From contig CAMYNC010000007.1 in NCBI GenBank assembly GCA_947259685.1, positions 1 through 46,811 on the forward strand: a stretch of DNA of 46,811 nucleotides. Reading direction: 5' to 3'. The DNA comes from an uncultured Desulfuromonadales bacterium. GTDB taxonomy: Bacteria > Desulfobacterota > Desulfuromonadia > Desulfuromonadales > Geopsychrobacteraceae. The translations under genes and the position numbers were made by a program. A model generated the notes under the pieces. The model did not search any database and was not told the origin of the DNA. It worked only from the letters and a program-made list of their open reading frames with translations. The first letter of the stretch is position 1. The number at the start of each line of letters is the position of its first letter. Positions 23,733 to 33,234 of the stretch are shown here, one piece after another.

Positions 23733-24404
23733 ATGATTATCAGCAGCCCCAAGGGGCGCCAGGAACTGGAGAGTCTGTTAGCTGAACACCAGCGCCTGTT
23801 TCTGGTCGGTTGCGGCTCCTGTGCCAGTGCCTGTAAGGTCGGCGGCGAGGATGAGCTCTTTGCTACCGAGGAGTGGCTGACAGCTGCTGGCCGTGAAGTG
23901 GTCGGCAGTCTGCTGCTTGAAGAGGCCTGCCATATCATGCGCGCTGCTCGTGAATTGCGCCGCTTGAAGGTGCAGCTTGCGGAGGCCGATGCGGTGCTGG
24001 TTCTGGCCTGCGGCGCCGGGGTGCAGTCGGTTTCGGACTGTAGCGAAACCCGGGTTCTGGCTGGGGTTAATTCGTTGTTTGTCGGCAATATACGGCGTTA
24101 CGGACAATTTGAGGAGAAGTGTTCACTCTGTGGCGATTGTATCCTTAATGACACCGCCGGGATCTGCCCGGTTACCAATTGCGCCAAGGGGTTGCTGAAC
24201 GGCCCCTGCGGCGGGATGGCAGATGGCTGCTGCGAGGTCGATGCTGACCGCGATTGCGCCTGGGCACTGATCTACCAACGCCTGCAGAAACAGCAGCGAC
24301 AGGGCGTTCTGGAGACAATCGTTCCGCCGAAAGATTGGAGTCGCAAGTTCAAACCGGGACAGCACTGTCTGCCGCGACCGGCGGATCGAGAGGCTGAGAA
24401 ATGA
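23733..24404 (+). CDS. metV: MetV, methylene-THF reductase partner
   Basis: A 223-aa iron-sulfur/zinc protein of the MetV family, the partner of MetF in acetogens and related anaerobes. Conserved cysteines appear in GCGSCASACKVGG, LACGAGVQS, and the dense block CSLCGDC...CPVTNCAKGLLNGPCGG. MetVF reduces methylene-THF to methyl-THF. It starts six bases after folD and its stop overlaps metF (ATGA), indicating a stoichiometric complex. The product is the methyl donor pool for methionine and, plausibly, for HgcA. Confidence 0.92.
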   Translation: MIISSPKGRQELESLLAEHQRLFLVGCGSCASACKVGGEDELFATEEWLTAAGREVVGSLLLEEACHIMRAARELRRLKVQLAEADAVLVLACGAGVQSVSDCSETRVLAGVNSLFVGNIRRYGQFEEKCSLCGDCILNDTAGICPVTNCAKGLLNGPCGGMADGCCEVDADRDCAWALIYQRLQKQQRQGVLETIVPPKDWSRKFKPGQHCLPRPADREAEK

Positions 24405-25258
24405 GCCGGCTGGCCGAGAGGTTGAGAGCCCGGCAATTTGTGGTGACCGCTGAAATCGCACCACCAAAAGGGGCTGATCCCGCAAAAGCGCTGCGCAAAG
24501 CCGAGCTGCTGCACTGCGTCAATGCCATCAATGTCACCGATAACCAGGGTGCCTGCATGCGCATGGCGCCGCTGGCTCTGGCGCGGCTGCTGGTTGAGCA
24601 GGGCTACGAACCGGTCCTGCAACTGACCTGCCGCGACCGCAATCGAATGGCACTGCAATCCGATTTGCTCGGGGCGGCGGCCATGGGTATTGAGAACCTG
24701 TTATTGTTGACTGGTGATCATCCGCGTTTTGGGGATCACTCTGCGGCAAAGCCTGTTTTCGACCTGGATTCGGTGCAGTTGCTCGAAGCGGCCAGGGAGT
24801 TGAGTGCCGGAACAGATATGGCCGGCCAGCAGCTCAGTGCTTCGCCAAAGTTTTTTTCCGGCGCGGCCGTGGCTCCCGCGGCCGCGCCGCAGCAACTGAT
24901 ACTGAAGAAGTTTGCCAAAAAAGTTTCCTGCGGGGCTGAGTTTTTTCAGTCGCAGGCGGTTTTCCAACGTCAGCAGCTGGACTCTTTCATGGCGCAAGCG
25001 GCAGCTTTTCGGGTCCCTATTCTGTTTGGTGTGCTGTTGCTGAAAAATGTCCGCATGGCGGAATTTCTCAATCGCAATATTCCGGGTGTACAGGTACCGC
25101 AAGATTTGTTACAACGCCTTGAGGACGCTAGGAATCCTTTGCAAGAGGGGGTGCAGATCGCCCGGGAAATGGTTGGCTGGGCCCGCGAACTCTGCCATGG
25201 AGTGCACTTGATGACCTTTGGCCATGAAGGTCTGATTCCTCAAATTCTTGCCGATTAA
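24401..25258 (+). CDS. metF: MetF methylene-THF reductase
   Basis: A 285-aa TIM-barrel flavoprotein. Family marks are VTAEIAPPKGADPAK at the N-terminus, NVTDNQGACMRM, LQLTCRDRNR and LLLTGDHPRFGDH, the last including the FAD-binding region. It forms a complex with MetV and makes 5-methyl-THF. Length is typical. It overlaps metV by four bases and is followed 38 bases later by gcvT, with no room for a glycine riboswitch. Confidence 0.95.
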   Translation: MSRLAERLRARQFVVTAEIAPPKGADPAKALRKAELLHCVNAINVTDNQGACMRMAPLALARLLVEQGYEPVLQLTCRDRNRMALQSDLLGAAAMGIENLLLLTGDHPRFGDHSAAKPVFDLDSVQLLEAARELSAGTDMAGQQLSASPKFFSGAAVAPAAAPQQLILKKFAKKVSCGAEFFQSQAVFQRQQLDSFMAQAAAFRVPILFGVLLLKNVRMAEFLNRNIPGVQVPQDLLQRLEDARNPLQEGVQIAREMVGWARELCHGVHLMTFGHEGLIPQILAD

Positions 25259-25296
25259 AAATTCGTTGTACCTTCTATTGTCCAAGGAGCCTCGCG

Positions 25297-26385
25297 ATGA
25301 AAAAAACTGTTCTTAATCAGGTGCATCGGGATCTCGGCGCCCGCATGGTTGAATTCGGTGGTTGGGACATGCCGGTTCAGTATGCCGGGGTCATTGCTGA
25401 ACACCTGGCAGTGCGTGAAGCCGCCGGCCTGTTTGATGTCTCCCACATGGGTGAGATTGAGGTCGCTGGCCCAACCGCTTACGATTTTCTTCAGTATGCA
25501 ACGACCAACAATGTTGCGACCCTGGAAGATGGGCAGGTCCAGTACACGACCATGTGTTATTCAGAGGGTGGTGTGGTAGATGACCTTACCCTCTACCGGT
25601 TTTCTGCCGAGCGATACCTGCTTTGTGTCAATGCAGCAAATACTGATAAAGATTTCAGTTGGCTTCAGGGTTTACTTGAAGAGTTCCCTGGTAACTCCCC
25701 GAAAATAGATAATTTAAGCAGTCAGTATGCTCAGCTTGCCTTGCAGGGGCCGGTGGCCGATAAAATTCTCGCAAAATTGACGGAAACCGACCTTGATGCC
25801 ATAGCTTACTACCATTTTGCCGAAGGGCAGGTCGCCGGCATCGACACTTTGATCTCCCGTACCGGTTATACCGGCGAAGCAGGCTTTGAGCTTTACTGTC
25901 CGACTGCTGGCGCGGTGGCCCTCTGGCGGCAACTGATGCAAGCAGGTGAACCTGAGGGCTTGGTGCCAACCGGGTTGGGGGCCCGCGACACCTTGCGCCT
26001 GGAAAAAGCTTATGCCCTTTATGGGCATGAGATTACCGCCGATATTCTGCCGCTGGAAGCTCGTCTCGCCTGGATCACCAAGTTGAAAAAAGGCCAGTTT
26101 GTCGGTTCGCACGCCTTGCAGCAGGCGCGGGACAACGGCCTAAAGCGCAAACTGATCGGGCTGCAATTAACCGAGTCCGGAGTGCCGCGCGAAGGTTATC
26201 CGGTGCTGGCTGATGGGCGCGAAGTCGGCTATGTGACCAGTGGGACTATGTCTCCGAGTCTGAAAAAGGGGATTGCCCTGGCTTTAATTGAAACCGCCTA
26301 TGCCGATGGCGATCAGTCGCTGCAGATTGGGATTCGTAAACGTCAACTAGCTGCTGAGCGAGTCAGCTTGCCATTTGTAAAATAA
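25297..26385 (+). CDS. gcvT: Aminomethyltransferase GcvT (T-protein)
   Basis: A 362-aa glycine-cleavage T-protein: takes the aminomethyl group from lipoyl-GcvH, releases ammonia and makes methylene-THF. Signatures are GGWDMPVQY, GLFDVSHMGEI, ISRTGYTGEAGFELY, LGARDTLRLEKAY and the C-terminal TSGTMSPSLKKGIALAL. AAGGAGC precedes the ATG. First of four gcv genes in the order T, H, PA, PB. Confidence 0.97.
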   Translation: MKKTVLNQVHRDLGARMVEFGGWDMPVQYAGVIAEHLAVREAAGLFDVSHMGEIEVAGPTAYDFLQYATTNNVATLEDGQVQYTTMCYSEGGVVDDLTLYRFSAERYLLCVNAANTDKDFSWLQGLLEEFPGNSPKIDNLSSQYAQLALQGPVADKILAKLTETDLDAIAYYHFAEGQVAGIDTLISRTGYTGEAGFELYCPTAGAVALWRQLMQAGEPEGLVPTGLGARDTLRLEKAYALYGHEITADILPLEARLAWITKLKKGQFVGSHALQQARDNGLKRKLIGLQLTESGVPREGYPVLADGREVGYVTSGTMSPSLKKGIALALIETAYADGDQSLQIGIRKRQLAAERVSLPFVK

Positions 26386-26434
26386 ACACTAGCGCCCCTT
26401 GCGGGGTTATCCAAAATTGAGATTGGAGGCGCAG

Positions 26435-26818
26435 ATGGATTTTCCTGATGAGTTGAAGTACACCGAAGAGCACGAGTGGGTTCTAATCGAAGAAGAGATC
26501 GTCACCGTAGGGATCACCGATTTTGCCCAGGATCAACTGGGGGATGTGGTGTTTGTTGAATTACCGGAGGTTGGTACTCAGCTTGAGGCGGGCAAATCCT
26601 TTGGGGTTGTCGAATCGGTCAAGGCGGTTTCCGATGTCTACGCACCACTGAGTGGTGAGGTGGTTGAGGTGAACAGTGACCTGCCTGATGAGCCAGAAAT
26701 GGTGAATAATTCAGCCTACGAAGATGGCTGGATGATCAAGATCCGCTTCTCTAATCCCGCTGAGTTGGATACGCTGTTGAACGCTGCTGATTATCAGGAT
26801 TTTATCGAGCAGGACTGA
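26435..26818 (+). CDS. gcvH: Glycine cleavage H protein GcvH
   Basis: A 127-aa lipoyl carrier protein that shuttles the aminomethyl intermediate between the P, T and L proteins. The lipoylated lysine is K63 in ESVKAVSD. YTEEHEW at the N-terminus and GDVVFVELPEVG are family hallmarks. The ATG at 26435, six bases after GGAGG, gives the normal length; a further 12 residues upstream are unmatched. Confidence 0.97.
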   Translation: MDFPDELKYTEEHEWVLIEEEIVTVGITDFAQDQLGDVVFVELPEVGTQLEAGKSFGVVESVKAVSDVYAPLSGEVVEVNSDLPDEPEMVNNSAYEDGWMIKIRFSNPAELDTLLNAADYQDFIEQD

Positions 26819-26858
26819 TCAGCCTGTTTCTCGACGGTTGAACTCTGAAAGGATAATT

Positions 26859-28208
26859 ATGCGCTATCTGCCCCATACAAGCGATGATGTGCGGCAGATG
26901 CTGGAGACTATCGGTGTTGCGAACATCGATGAGTTGTTTTCCGGCATCCCTGAAGCCTGTCGCCTGCAACAACCACTGGATTTGCCAGCAGCCATGTCCG
27001 AATCGGAATTGATGGCGTTGCTGCGTGGTATGGCAGAGCAGAATGCCCGGGTCTCCGATTGGGATGCCTTCTTGGGCGGCGGTGCCTATAATCATTTCGT
27101 GCCGGCGGTTGTCGATCATCTGGCCAGTCGCAGCGAATTCTATACCGCTTATACCCCCTATCAACCGGAGATAAGCCAGGGCACCCTGCAGGCGATCTTT
27201 GAATTTCAGACGCTGATCTGCCAGCTGACCGGCATGGATGTTGCCAATGCCTCGATGTATGACGGTGCGTCCGCCTGCGCCGAGGCGGTTTTGCTGGCTT
27301 TGCGCACCGGCAAAAAACGCACGAAAATCCTCCTTTCCGAAGCACTGCATCCGCAGTACCGGGCAACTGTCGCGACCTACTGCAGCTATCTGGATGTCGA
27401 TTTACAGGAACTGCCTCACAACAATGGTGTCACCGACCTGCAGCAGCTTAGACAGCAACTTGATGAACAGACCGCTGCCGTGGTGATCGGATATCCAAAC
27501 TATTTTGGACAGGTAGAAGATCTCGCTGCCGCAGCCGAACTTAGCCATACCGCTGGAGCCAGGTTGATTGCTGCAGTGGCCGAGCCCTTGGCGTTGGCAT
27601 TGTTTAAATCACCTGGCGAGCTTGGGGCCGATGTGGTGGTTGGGGAAGGGCAAAGTTTCGGTGTGCCGGTTGCCTACGGTGGTCCCGGAATCGGTTTTTT
27701 TGCCGTCCGCCAAAAAGATATGCGGGCGCTGCCCGGAAGGCTGGTCGGCGAGACTTTAGATCAGGATAGCAAACGTGGTTTTGTGCTGACACTGGCGACC
27801 CGCGAACAGCATATCCGCCGGGAAAAAGCGACCTCGAATATCTGCTCGAACCAGGGGATGTGCGTGCTGATCGTCAGCATCTACCTGGCCCTGCACGGCA
27901 AGCAGGGGTTGCGCAAGCTGGCGGAGATGAACTATGCCAAAGCGGCCTATGCTAAACAGCAGATTGCCCAACTCGATGGCTTTGAGCTGGCCTTTACCGG
28001 GGAAAGTTTCAATGAATTTGTCGTGACCAGCCGGACGCCTCCGGCCGATCTATTGCTGCGTCTTGAGCAACAGGGAATTCTGGCCGGCATCCCACTGGTC
28101 AAAGATTACCCTGCTCTAGCAGATGGTCTGCTGCTGTGCGTGACCGAGCAGAACAGCCGCGAACAGATCGATCGTTTAGTCACTGCTCTGGCTGGAGGTG
28201 AATTATGA
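26859..28208 (+). CDS. gcvPA: Glycine dehydrogenase subunit 1, GcvPA
   Basis: A 449-aa P-protein alpha chain of the two-subunit glycine decarboxylase. Family marks include RYLPHT at the start, FLGGGAYNHFVPAVV, YTPYQPEISQGTLQ, ASMYDGASACAEA and EKATSNICSNQ. It pairs with GcvPB, which carries the PLP lysine. AAAGGA precedes the ATG at 26859; the downstream gcvPB overlaps its end by four bases. Confidence 0.97.
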   Translation: MRYLPHTSDDVRQMLETIGVANIDELFSGIPEACRLQQPLDLPAAMSESELMALLRGMAEQNARVSDWDAFLGGGAYNHFVPAVVDHLASRSEFYTAYTPYQPEISQGTLQAIFEFQTLICQLTGMDVANASMYDGASACAEAVLLALRTGKKRTKILLSEALHPQYRATVATYCSYLDVDLQELPHNNGVTDLQQLRQQLDEQTAAVVIGYPNYFGQVEDLAAAAELSHTAGARLIAAVAEPLALALFKSPGELGADVVVGEGQSFGVPVAYGGPGIGFFAVRQKDMRALPGRLVGETLDQDSKRGFVLTLATREQHIRREKATSNICSNQGMCVLIVSIYLALHGKQGLRKLAEMNYAKAAYAKQQIAQLDGFELAFTGESFNEFVVTSRTPPADLLLRLEQQGILAGIPLVKDYPALADGLLLCVTEQNSREQIDRLVTALAGGEL

Positions 28209-29662
28209 GTCGCACAGACAGTCATGGGCTGGTGCTGGATGAAAAACTGCTCTTCGAGCTCACTGATCCGGGTCGGGTTGGTTACAGTTTGCCACAACTT
28301 GATGTGCCGGAAACTCTGCCGGCCGCAGTGTTTCGCCGCGATGAGATCACGGGCTTTCCCGAACTCTCTGAAGTCGATGTGGTACGCCACTACACCCGTT
28401 TGTCGACCTGGAATTACGGCGTCGACAGTGGCTTTTATCCCCTCGGCAGCTGCACCATGAAATATAATCCTAAGGTCAACGAGCAGGCGGCCCGTCTGCC
28501 TGGTTTTGCTGAACTGCATCCACAGACTCCGGATCACTTAAGTCAGGGGGCGCTGGAACTGATGTATGTCCTGCAGCAGGATCTAGGCGAAGTCTCGGGT
28601 TTTCCGGCCATTAGCCTGCAGCCCGCGGCCGGTGCCCAGGGAGAATTTGCCGGCATCCTGATGATCCGCGCCTGGCTGGAGGCGAATGGCCAATCCCGCC
28701 ACAAGGTGATTATCCCTGATACCGCCCATGGAACCAATCCCGCTTCCGCTGCGCTCTGTGGTTTTGAGGTGGTGCCGGTCGCTTCTGATGGCGTGCTTAA
28801 TAAAGAGGCGGTGGCTGCGGTTATGGATGAGGATGTTGCGGCGCTGATGGTCACCAACCCGAATACGCTGGGCCTGTTTGAGTCGGATATCCGTGAAATT
28901 TGTGAGCTGGTACATGCCAAAGGTGGGTTGGTCTATTGTGACGGTGCCAACCTGAACGCCCTGATGGGGATTAGTCGCCCTGGCGATATCGGCATCGATG
29001 TTATGCATTTTAACCTGCATAAAACCTTTTCCACCCCGCACGGCGGCGGTGGGCCAGGGGCTGGGCCGGTGGGGGTTGTGGAAAAATTGCGGCCATTTCT
29101 GCCGGTACCGGTAGTAGTAAAAACTGATAATGGCTTTAGTCTCGATTTTAACCTCCCGCACTCGATCGGCCGGGTCAAAGGTTTTGCCGGCCACTTCGGT
29201 ATTTTGGTGCGGGCCTATGCTTATATTCTGGCGATGGGCGGCGAAGGCCTAAGGCGGGCTACTGAGCTGGCGGTACTCAATGCCAATTATATCCGCGCCC
29301 GCCTCGAGGGCAGCTACGATCTGCCTTATAAGCAGCGCTCATTGCACGAGGTGGTGTTTTCCGAAGCGAATTTGGCGAACGATTGCCACACCTTGGATGT
29401 GGCCAAACGGCTGATCGACTACGGTTATCATCCACCGACCATCTATTTCCCGTTGGTGGTCAAGGGCGCACTGATGATCGAACCGACTGAAACTGAGAGC
29501 AAGCAGGTCATTGATGAATTCTGTGATGCTTTGCTGGCGATTGCCGAGGAGGCTAAAAATGCTCCAGAAGCGCTCAAGCAAGCCCCGGTAAGGGCTCGGG
29601 TGAGGAGGTTGGATGAAACAACTGCCGCTCGCAAACCAAAACTGCGTTGGACGCAAGGCTAA
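28205..29662 (+). CDS. gcvPB: Glycine dehydrogenase subunit 2, GcvPB
   Basis: A 485-aa P-protein beta chain. The PLP Schiff-base lysine is K273 in FNLHKTFSTPHGGGGPG. Other marks are YPLGSCTMKYNPK, PAAGAQGEFAG and PDTAHGTNPASA. With GcvPA it decarboxylates glycine onto lipoyl-GcvH. Its stop codon abuts the convergent TonB-like stop with no base between (TAATTA). Confidence 0.97.
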   Translation: MSRTDSHGLVLDEKLLFELTDPGRVGYSLPQLDVPETLPAAVFRRDEITGFPELSEVDVVRHYTRLSTWNYGVDSGFYPLGSCTMKYNPKVNEQAARLPGFAELHPQTPDHLSQGALELMYVLQQDLGEVSGFPAISLQPAAGAQGEFAGILMIRAWLEANGQSRHKVIIPDTAHGTNPASAALCGFEVVPVASDGVLNKEAVAAVMDEDVAALMVTNPNTLGLFESDIREICELVHAKGGLVYCDGANLNALMGISRPGDIGIDVMHFNLHKTFSTPHGGGGPGAGPVGVVEKLRPFLPVPVVVKTDNGFSLDFNLPHSIGRVKGFAGHFGILVRAYAYILAMGGEGLRRATELAVLNANYIRARLEGSYDLPYKQRSLHEVVFSEANLANDCHTLDVAKRLIDYGYHPPTIYFPLVVKGALMIEPTETESKQVIDEFCDALLAIAEEAKNAPEALKQAPVRARVRRLDETTAARKPKLRWTQG

Positions 29663-30661
29663 TTACTGCCGCCCGTAAATAGATTTGCCGCTGAGAATAT
29701 AGCGGAAGTGAGCATAGATGTTCAGCTCAGGGTGGGGGTAATGTCTTGGCAGCGGACCGAACGGGGAGCTACGGTAGATGGCTTCAATCGCTTCGTAATC
29801 GAGCAGATCGGAACCGCTGGTTTTGATGAGTTCCACATCCAGCAGTTCGCCTTGCCGATTTACTTTAATTTTTAGCAGTAATATTCCCTCAACGCCATTT
29901 CGGGCGGCGGCCATGGGGTAGTTCCAGACCCCTTCGATCTGATTGCGAAAGCGTCTGAAGAACGAAATCAGCAGGCCTTTTTCCAGGTTCAGCCAGACGG
30001 TATTGCCCTCTTCAACCCCTTCGCGCTCTTTGATCTTTTCTCGCCGGCCCTGGTTTTGGCTACGCGCAATAGTCTGGGGAGAGAGTTGTGTCAACTGGGC
30101 CAGACTGGGAAGATCCTCTGGCAATGCCTCGCTGGGTTCTGGTGTCTTGGGTGTAGGCTTTTCTGCGGTGCGAGGCAAGGTTCCCTTGGCTGATTTCGGT
30201 TTGCTTGCTGGGGCTGGAGTGGTTTTGGCTGCTGGTTTAGGTTTAGGCCTTGGGGTGGATTGGGTGGTTTTGGGCTGCGGCTTCGCTTGACGGGGCGCAG
30301 GCTGTGCCTGCTGGGCTGTGGTGGCTGGCTGGGCCGCCTGATCACGACTGTCTTGCCCCTCTGGAGCCTGCTCTTTTTCTACCCGCTGATTACGCTCGGC
30401 TAAACGGGCTGGTTGGGTTGGCTGCTCTTCTTTAACGGGTTTCGGCAACGGGTCCAATTCCAATTGCCGCGGCTTGTCGACTAGACGAACAATGGTCGGC
30501 TGTTGTTTTGCCGGGGCGTCTTCAGTTGGCCTCAGGGTGCTTTCTGAGTTCAGCAGTATCGCGATCCCCAGGTGAAGCAGCAGCGAGATAGAGATGCAGA
30601 CCCAGAACAGTCGCGAGGTGTTTTTCCGGAATCTGTTGCTGGGGATTTCTGATTCATTCAT
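29663..30661 (-). CDS. TonB-family energy transducer
   Basis: A 332-aa inner-membrane protein. One N-terminal membrane helix (about 19-37, with the usual SxxxH-type region SISLLLHLG) is followed by a long periplasmic Pro/Lys/Ala/Gln-rich linker (about 50-200). A TonB C-terminal domain follows (about 225-332), with VWNYPMAAARNGVEGILLLKIKVNRQG split over two strands and SSGSD-like VELIKTSGSDLLD. It should couple the proton gradient to outer-membrane transport. No exbB, exbD or receptor gene is nearby. A TATAAT box ends about ten bases before the ATG, so its mRNA leader may be very short. Confidence 0.9.
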   Translation of the reverse strand: MNESEIPSNRFRKNTSRLFWVCISISLLLHLGIAILLNSESTLRPTEDAPAKQQPTIVRLVDKPRQLELDPLPKPVKEEQPTQPARLAERNQRVEKEQAPEGQDSRDQAAQPATTAQQAQPAPRQAKPQPKTTQSTPRPKPKPAAKTTPAPASKPKSAKGTLPRTAEKPTPKTPEPSEALPEDLPSLAQLTQLSPQTIARSQNQGRREKIKEREGVEEGNTVWLNLEKGLLISFFRRFRNQIEGVWNYPMAAARNGVEGILLLKIKVNRQGELLDVELIKTSGSDLLDYEAIEAIYRSSPFGPLPRHYPHPELNIYAHFRYILSGKSIYGRQ

Positions 30662-30731
30662 AGGCCATGGATTATAACTGTTGTTTTCGAGAGTCGCCAG
30701 CGTCTCTTAGCTTTTTCGAATGAAAAACCGA

Positions 30732-30761
30732 TTGACCCTGAGTTCCGGCATTCGCTATAAA
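30732..30761 (+). promoter_or_regulatory. Sigma70 promoter of pta
   Basis: TTGACC (30732-30737) and TATAAA (30756-30761), spacer 18 bases. Predicted start near 30768, about 90 bases before the pta ATG. The leader then contains the small hairpin at 30783-30797. Confidence 0.6.
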
Positions 30762-30782
30762 CGGGACTATTCATGGGTAAAT

Positions 30783-30807
30783 CCTGAATTGTTCAGGGTT
30801 CTTTTTT
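30783..30807 (+). terminator. Short hairpin with T-run in pta leader
   Basis: CCTGAA-TTG-TTCAGG (30783-30797) is followed by GTTCTTTTTT-type sequence ending at 30807. It lies between the pta promoter and the pta start and could attenuate transcription, but the stem is only 6 bp. Confidence 0.35.
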
Positions 30808-30858
30808 GAAATAGTGTTATATTCGGAGAAATAACCACATAAAGTGAAGGAGGATTTT

Positions 30859-31860
30859 ATGCATCTCGTTGATCAGATTAAAGCAAAAGCCCGGAAAAAT
30901 AGGCAGACCGTTGTGTTGCCCGAAGGTTATGATGATCGGATGATCGAAGCTTCGGCCAAGATTGTTGCGGATGGTTTAGCAAAGGTCGCGCTGCTGGGCA
31001 ATGTTGATACGCTCACTACCAAGGCTGCTGAAATGAGCGTCTCCCTTGAGGGAGTTGAGCTGATTGATCCGAAAAATAGTGAACTGCTTGCTGGGTATGC
31101 GGATCAACTTGTTGAAATCCGTAAGAAAAAAGGTTTGACCCGTGAGCAGGCTGTTGAGCTGCTGACCGGCGATGATAATCTCTATTTTGCTTCCATGATG
31201 GTGCGTCAGGGCGATGCCGGCGGCGCAGTTGCCGGTGCCTATAACACCACCGGCGATGTGCTGCGTGCCGCCCTTCAGGTGATCGGATCGACTCCAGGCA
31301 TGAAGACCGTATCCTCGGTTTTCCTGATGGTCACCAAGACTCCAGAATTTGGTGAAAACGGCACCCTCTGTTTTGCTGATTGCGCTGTCAATCCGAATCC
31401 GGATGCCCAGGCACTGGCGGAAATCGCTGTGAGTACCGCAGCCAGCTGTAAAAGTTTCCTTGGGGTTGAGCCGAAGGTGGCGATGCTCAGTTTTTCAACC
31501 AAGGGCAGTGCCAAGCATGAGGATTGCGATAAGGTCCTCAAGGCCCTGGAAATTGCTAAGGAACTGGCCCCGGAGCTGGCCATCGATGGTGAACTGCAGG
31601 CCGATGCGGCTCTGCTGCCAAAGGTTGGAGCCAAAAAGGCGCCCGGTTCCACAGTGGCCGGTCAGGCCAACACTCTGGTTTTTCCCGACCTGGATGCAGC
31701 AAATATCGGCTACAAACTGGTTGAGCGGTTGGCCGGAGCTGAGGCTGTAGGTCCGATTATTCAGGGGTTGGCGAAACCGGTCAATGATCTTTCCCGCGGC
31801 TGTTCAGTCGATGATATCGTTAGCGTGTCGGCGATTACCGCGGTGCAGGCGCAGGGCTGA
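30859..31860 (+). CDS. pta: Phosphate acetyltransferase
   Basis: A 333-aa enzyme interconverting acetyl-CoA and acetyl phosphate. Signatures are [65 protein letters not shown] and [13 protein letters not shown]. This is the short, single-domain Pta form. The ATG at 30859 has GAAGGAGG eight bases upstream; the in-frame GTG at 30844 is unlikely. No ackA is adjacent. Strong terminator downstream, so it is a single-gene unit. Confidence 0.96.
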   Translation: MHLVDQIKAKARKNRQTVVLPEGYDDRMIEASAKIVADGLAKVALLGNVDTLTTKAAEMSVSLEGVELIDPKNSELLAGYADQLVEIRKKKGLTREQAVELLTGDDNLYFASMMVRQGDAGGAVAGAYNTTGDVLRAALQVIGSTPGMKTVSSVFLMVTKTPEFGENGTLCFADCAVNPNPDAQALAEIAVSTAASCKSFLGVEPKVAMLSFSTKGSAKHEDCDKVLKALEIAKELAPELAIDGELQADAALLPKVGAKKAPGSTVAGQANTLVFPDLDAANIGYKLVERLAGAEAVGPIIQGLAKPVNDLSRGCSVDDIVSVSAITAVQAQG

Positions 31861-31884
31861 TATCAGCGTTGCTACAGTTTGTTT

Positions 31885-31913
31885 GAGGGCGGCCAAATAG
31901 GCCGCCCTCTTTT
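31885..31913 (+). terminator. Intrinsic terminator after pta
   Basis: The 10-bp GC-rich perfect stem GAGGGCGGCC/GGCCGCCCTC with loop AAATA is followed by TTTTCTTT. Confidence 0.95.
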
Positions 31914-32006
31914 CTTTGGTTCTCACTTAACTTACTAGAAATTTAAATTTTTTTTGGTCTGTTAAAGGTTTCTCTTTTTGTTGCCTCTGTGCTAAAATCC
32001 GCCCTT

Positions 32007-33215
32007 ATGCCGAGCTATCTATGTAAAATTGGAACGGCCGACGGTCGGGTGGTCGAAAAGCTCTTTGAATCTACCTCGAAAGAGCAATTGAAAGAAAACC
32101 TGGAAGATCAGGGTTTTTATGTTTTTCAGATCCGCCGCAAGCCCTGGGAATTCTTGTCCAAGGCGGGATCTCAAACCGGCCGGCTGAGCGGTCAGCGCTT
32201 CCTCTCTTTCAATCAAGAGCTGCTGGTCTTGCTCCGTTCCGGTCTGCCGGTGTTACAGATCCTTGATACTCAGATTGGTCAGATGGAGGCTGGGCTATTT
32301 CGCGATGCCCTGGTCGAAATTCGTGAGGATATCAAGGGGGGGAGTGTCATGTCAGAGGCCTTCGCCAAATTTCCCCGAATCTTCTCGCCGCTGTATGTCG
32401 CATCGATCAAAGCCGGTGAGAAAACCGGAGACCTGCCCGTGACCATGACCCGGTTTCTCGAATACCAGAAACGTGTCGAAGCGATCCGGGCCAAGGTACG
32501 TAGCGCCTCATTTTACCCCCTGCTGTTGACCTCTGCTGCGTTCCTGGTGATTGTCTTTCTGTTGCTGTATGTCGTTCCGAGTTTCACGCAGATCTATGCT
32601 GATGCGAAAGTCGAACTGCCGCTGATGACGCGACTTTTGATCGGTTCGGCCGCTCTGCTGCAAGATTATTGGTACCTGCTGTTGCTCGTCATTGGCGGCT
32701 TGGTTGTTTTTCTCAAACTATTCCTGCGCTCATCCGCTGGACGTTTACGGATGGACCGTTTCTTGCTCAAGATCCCGTTTTTCGGGGTGCTGAAAATCGA
32801 TTATGCACTGTCCGGTTTCTGCCGTACTCTGGGGACCACTCTCGCCAGTGGTACGCCACTGGTTCCGGCGATGCAGATGTCCCGCGGCACCCTGAACAAT
32901 CGCAGCCTGGAACAAGAGATGGTGCAGGCTATCCGCCGGGTGGAGGAGGGGACAGCACTCTCCGATTCACTGACGCGGACCGGTTTCTTTCCACCATTGG
33001 CTTTGCGGATGGTTGGGGTCGGGGAAACCTCCGGTTCACTGACCGATATGCTCGGTGATATCGCGGAATTTTACGAAGCTGAAGTCGAGCGGCGCTTGAC
33101 CCGATTGACGACTATGATCGAGCCGGTGCTGATGATGAGCATGGGAATGCTGATCGCCTTTATCGTGGTCGCGATGTACGTGCCAATCTTCCAGTTGGCG
33201 TCTACCGTTAACTAA
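32007..33215 (+). CDS. GspF-like inner-membrane platform protein (T2SS)
   Basis: A 402-aa polytopic protein with two T2SF domains (about 60-190 and 265-390). Family marks are LVLLRSGLPVLQIL, IKAGEKTGDLPVTMTRFLEYQ, TLASGTPLVPAM and GVGETSGSLTDMLGDIAEFYE. Three membrane helices are visible. It is the platform around which pseudopilins are assembled. The ATG at 32007 gives the family start MPSYLCK but has no ribosome site. A TAAAAT box (31993-31998) lies only nine bases upstream, so the transcript may be leaderless. First gene of the secretion operon. Confidence 0.9.
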   Translation: MPSYLCKIGTADGRVVEKLFESTSKEQLKENLEDQGFYVFQIRRKPWEFLSKAGSQTGRLSGQRFLSFNQELLVLLRSGLPVLQILDTQIGQMEAGLFRDALVEIREDIKGGSVMSEAFAKFPRIFSPLYVASIKAGEKTGDLPVTMTRFLEYQKRVEAIRAKVRSASFYPLLLTSAAFLVIVFLLLYVVPSFTQIYADAKVELPLMTRLLIGSAALLQDYWYLLLLVIGGLVVFLKLFLRSSAGRLRMDRFLLKIPFFGVLKIDYALSGFCRTLGTTLASGTPLVPAMQMSRGTLNNRSLEQEMVQAIRRVEEGTALSDSLTRTGFFPPLALRMVGVGETSGSLTDMLGDIAEFYEAEVERRLTRLTTMIEPVLMMSMGMLIAFIVVAMYVPIFQLASTVN

Positions 33216-33234
33216 ACCTGAGGTCAGTTCGGGA

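Noticed and set aside
23288..24088. 266-codon minus-strand frame opposite folD/metV
   Set aside because: Low-complexity Ser/Thr/Ala-rich translation typical of an antisense frame.
25259..25296. Glycine riboswitch before gcvT
   Set aside because: The gap after metF is only 38 bases and lacks the conserved core.
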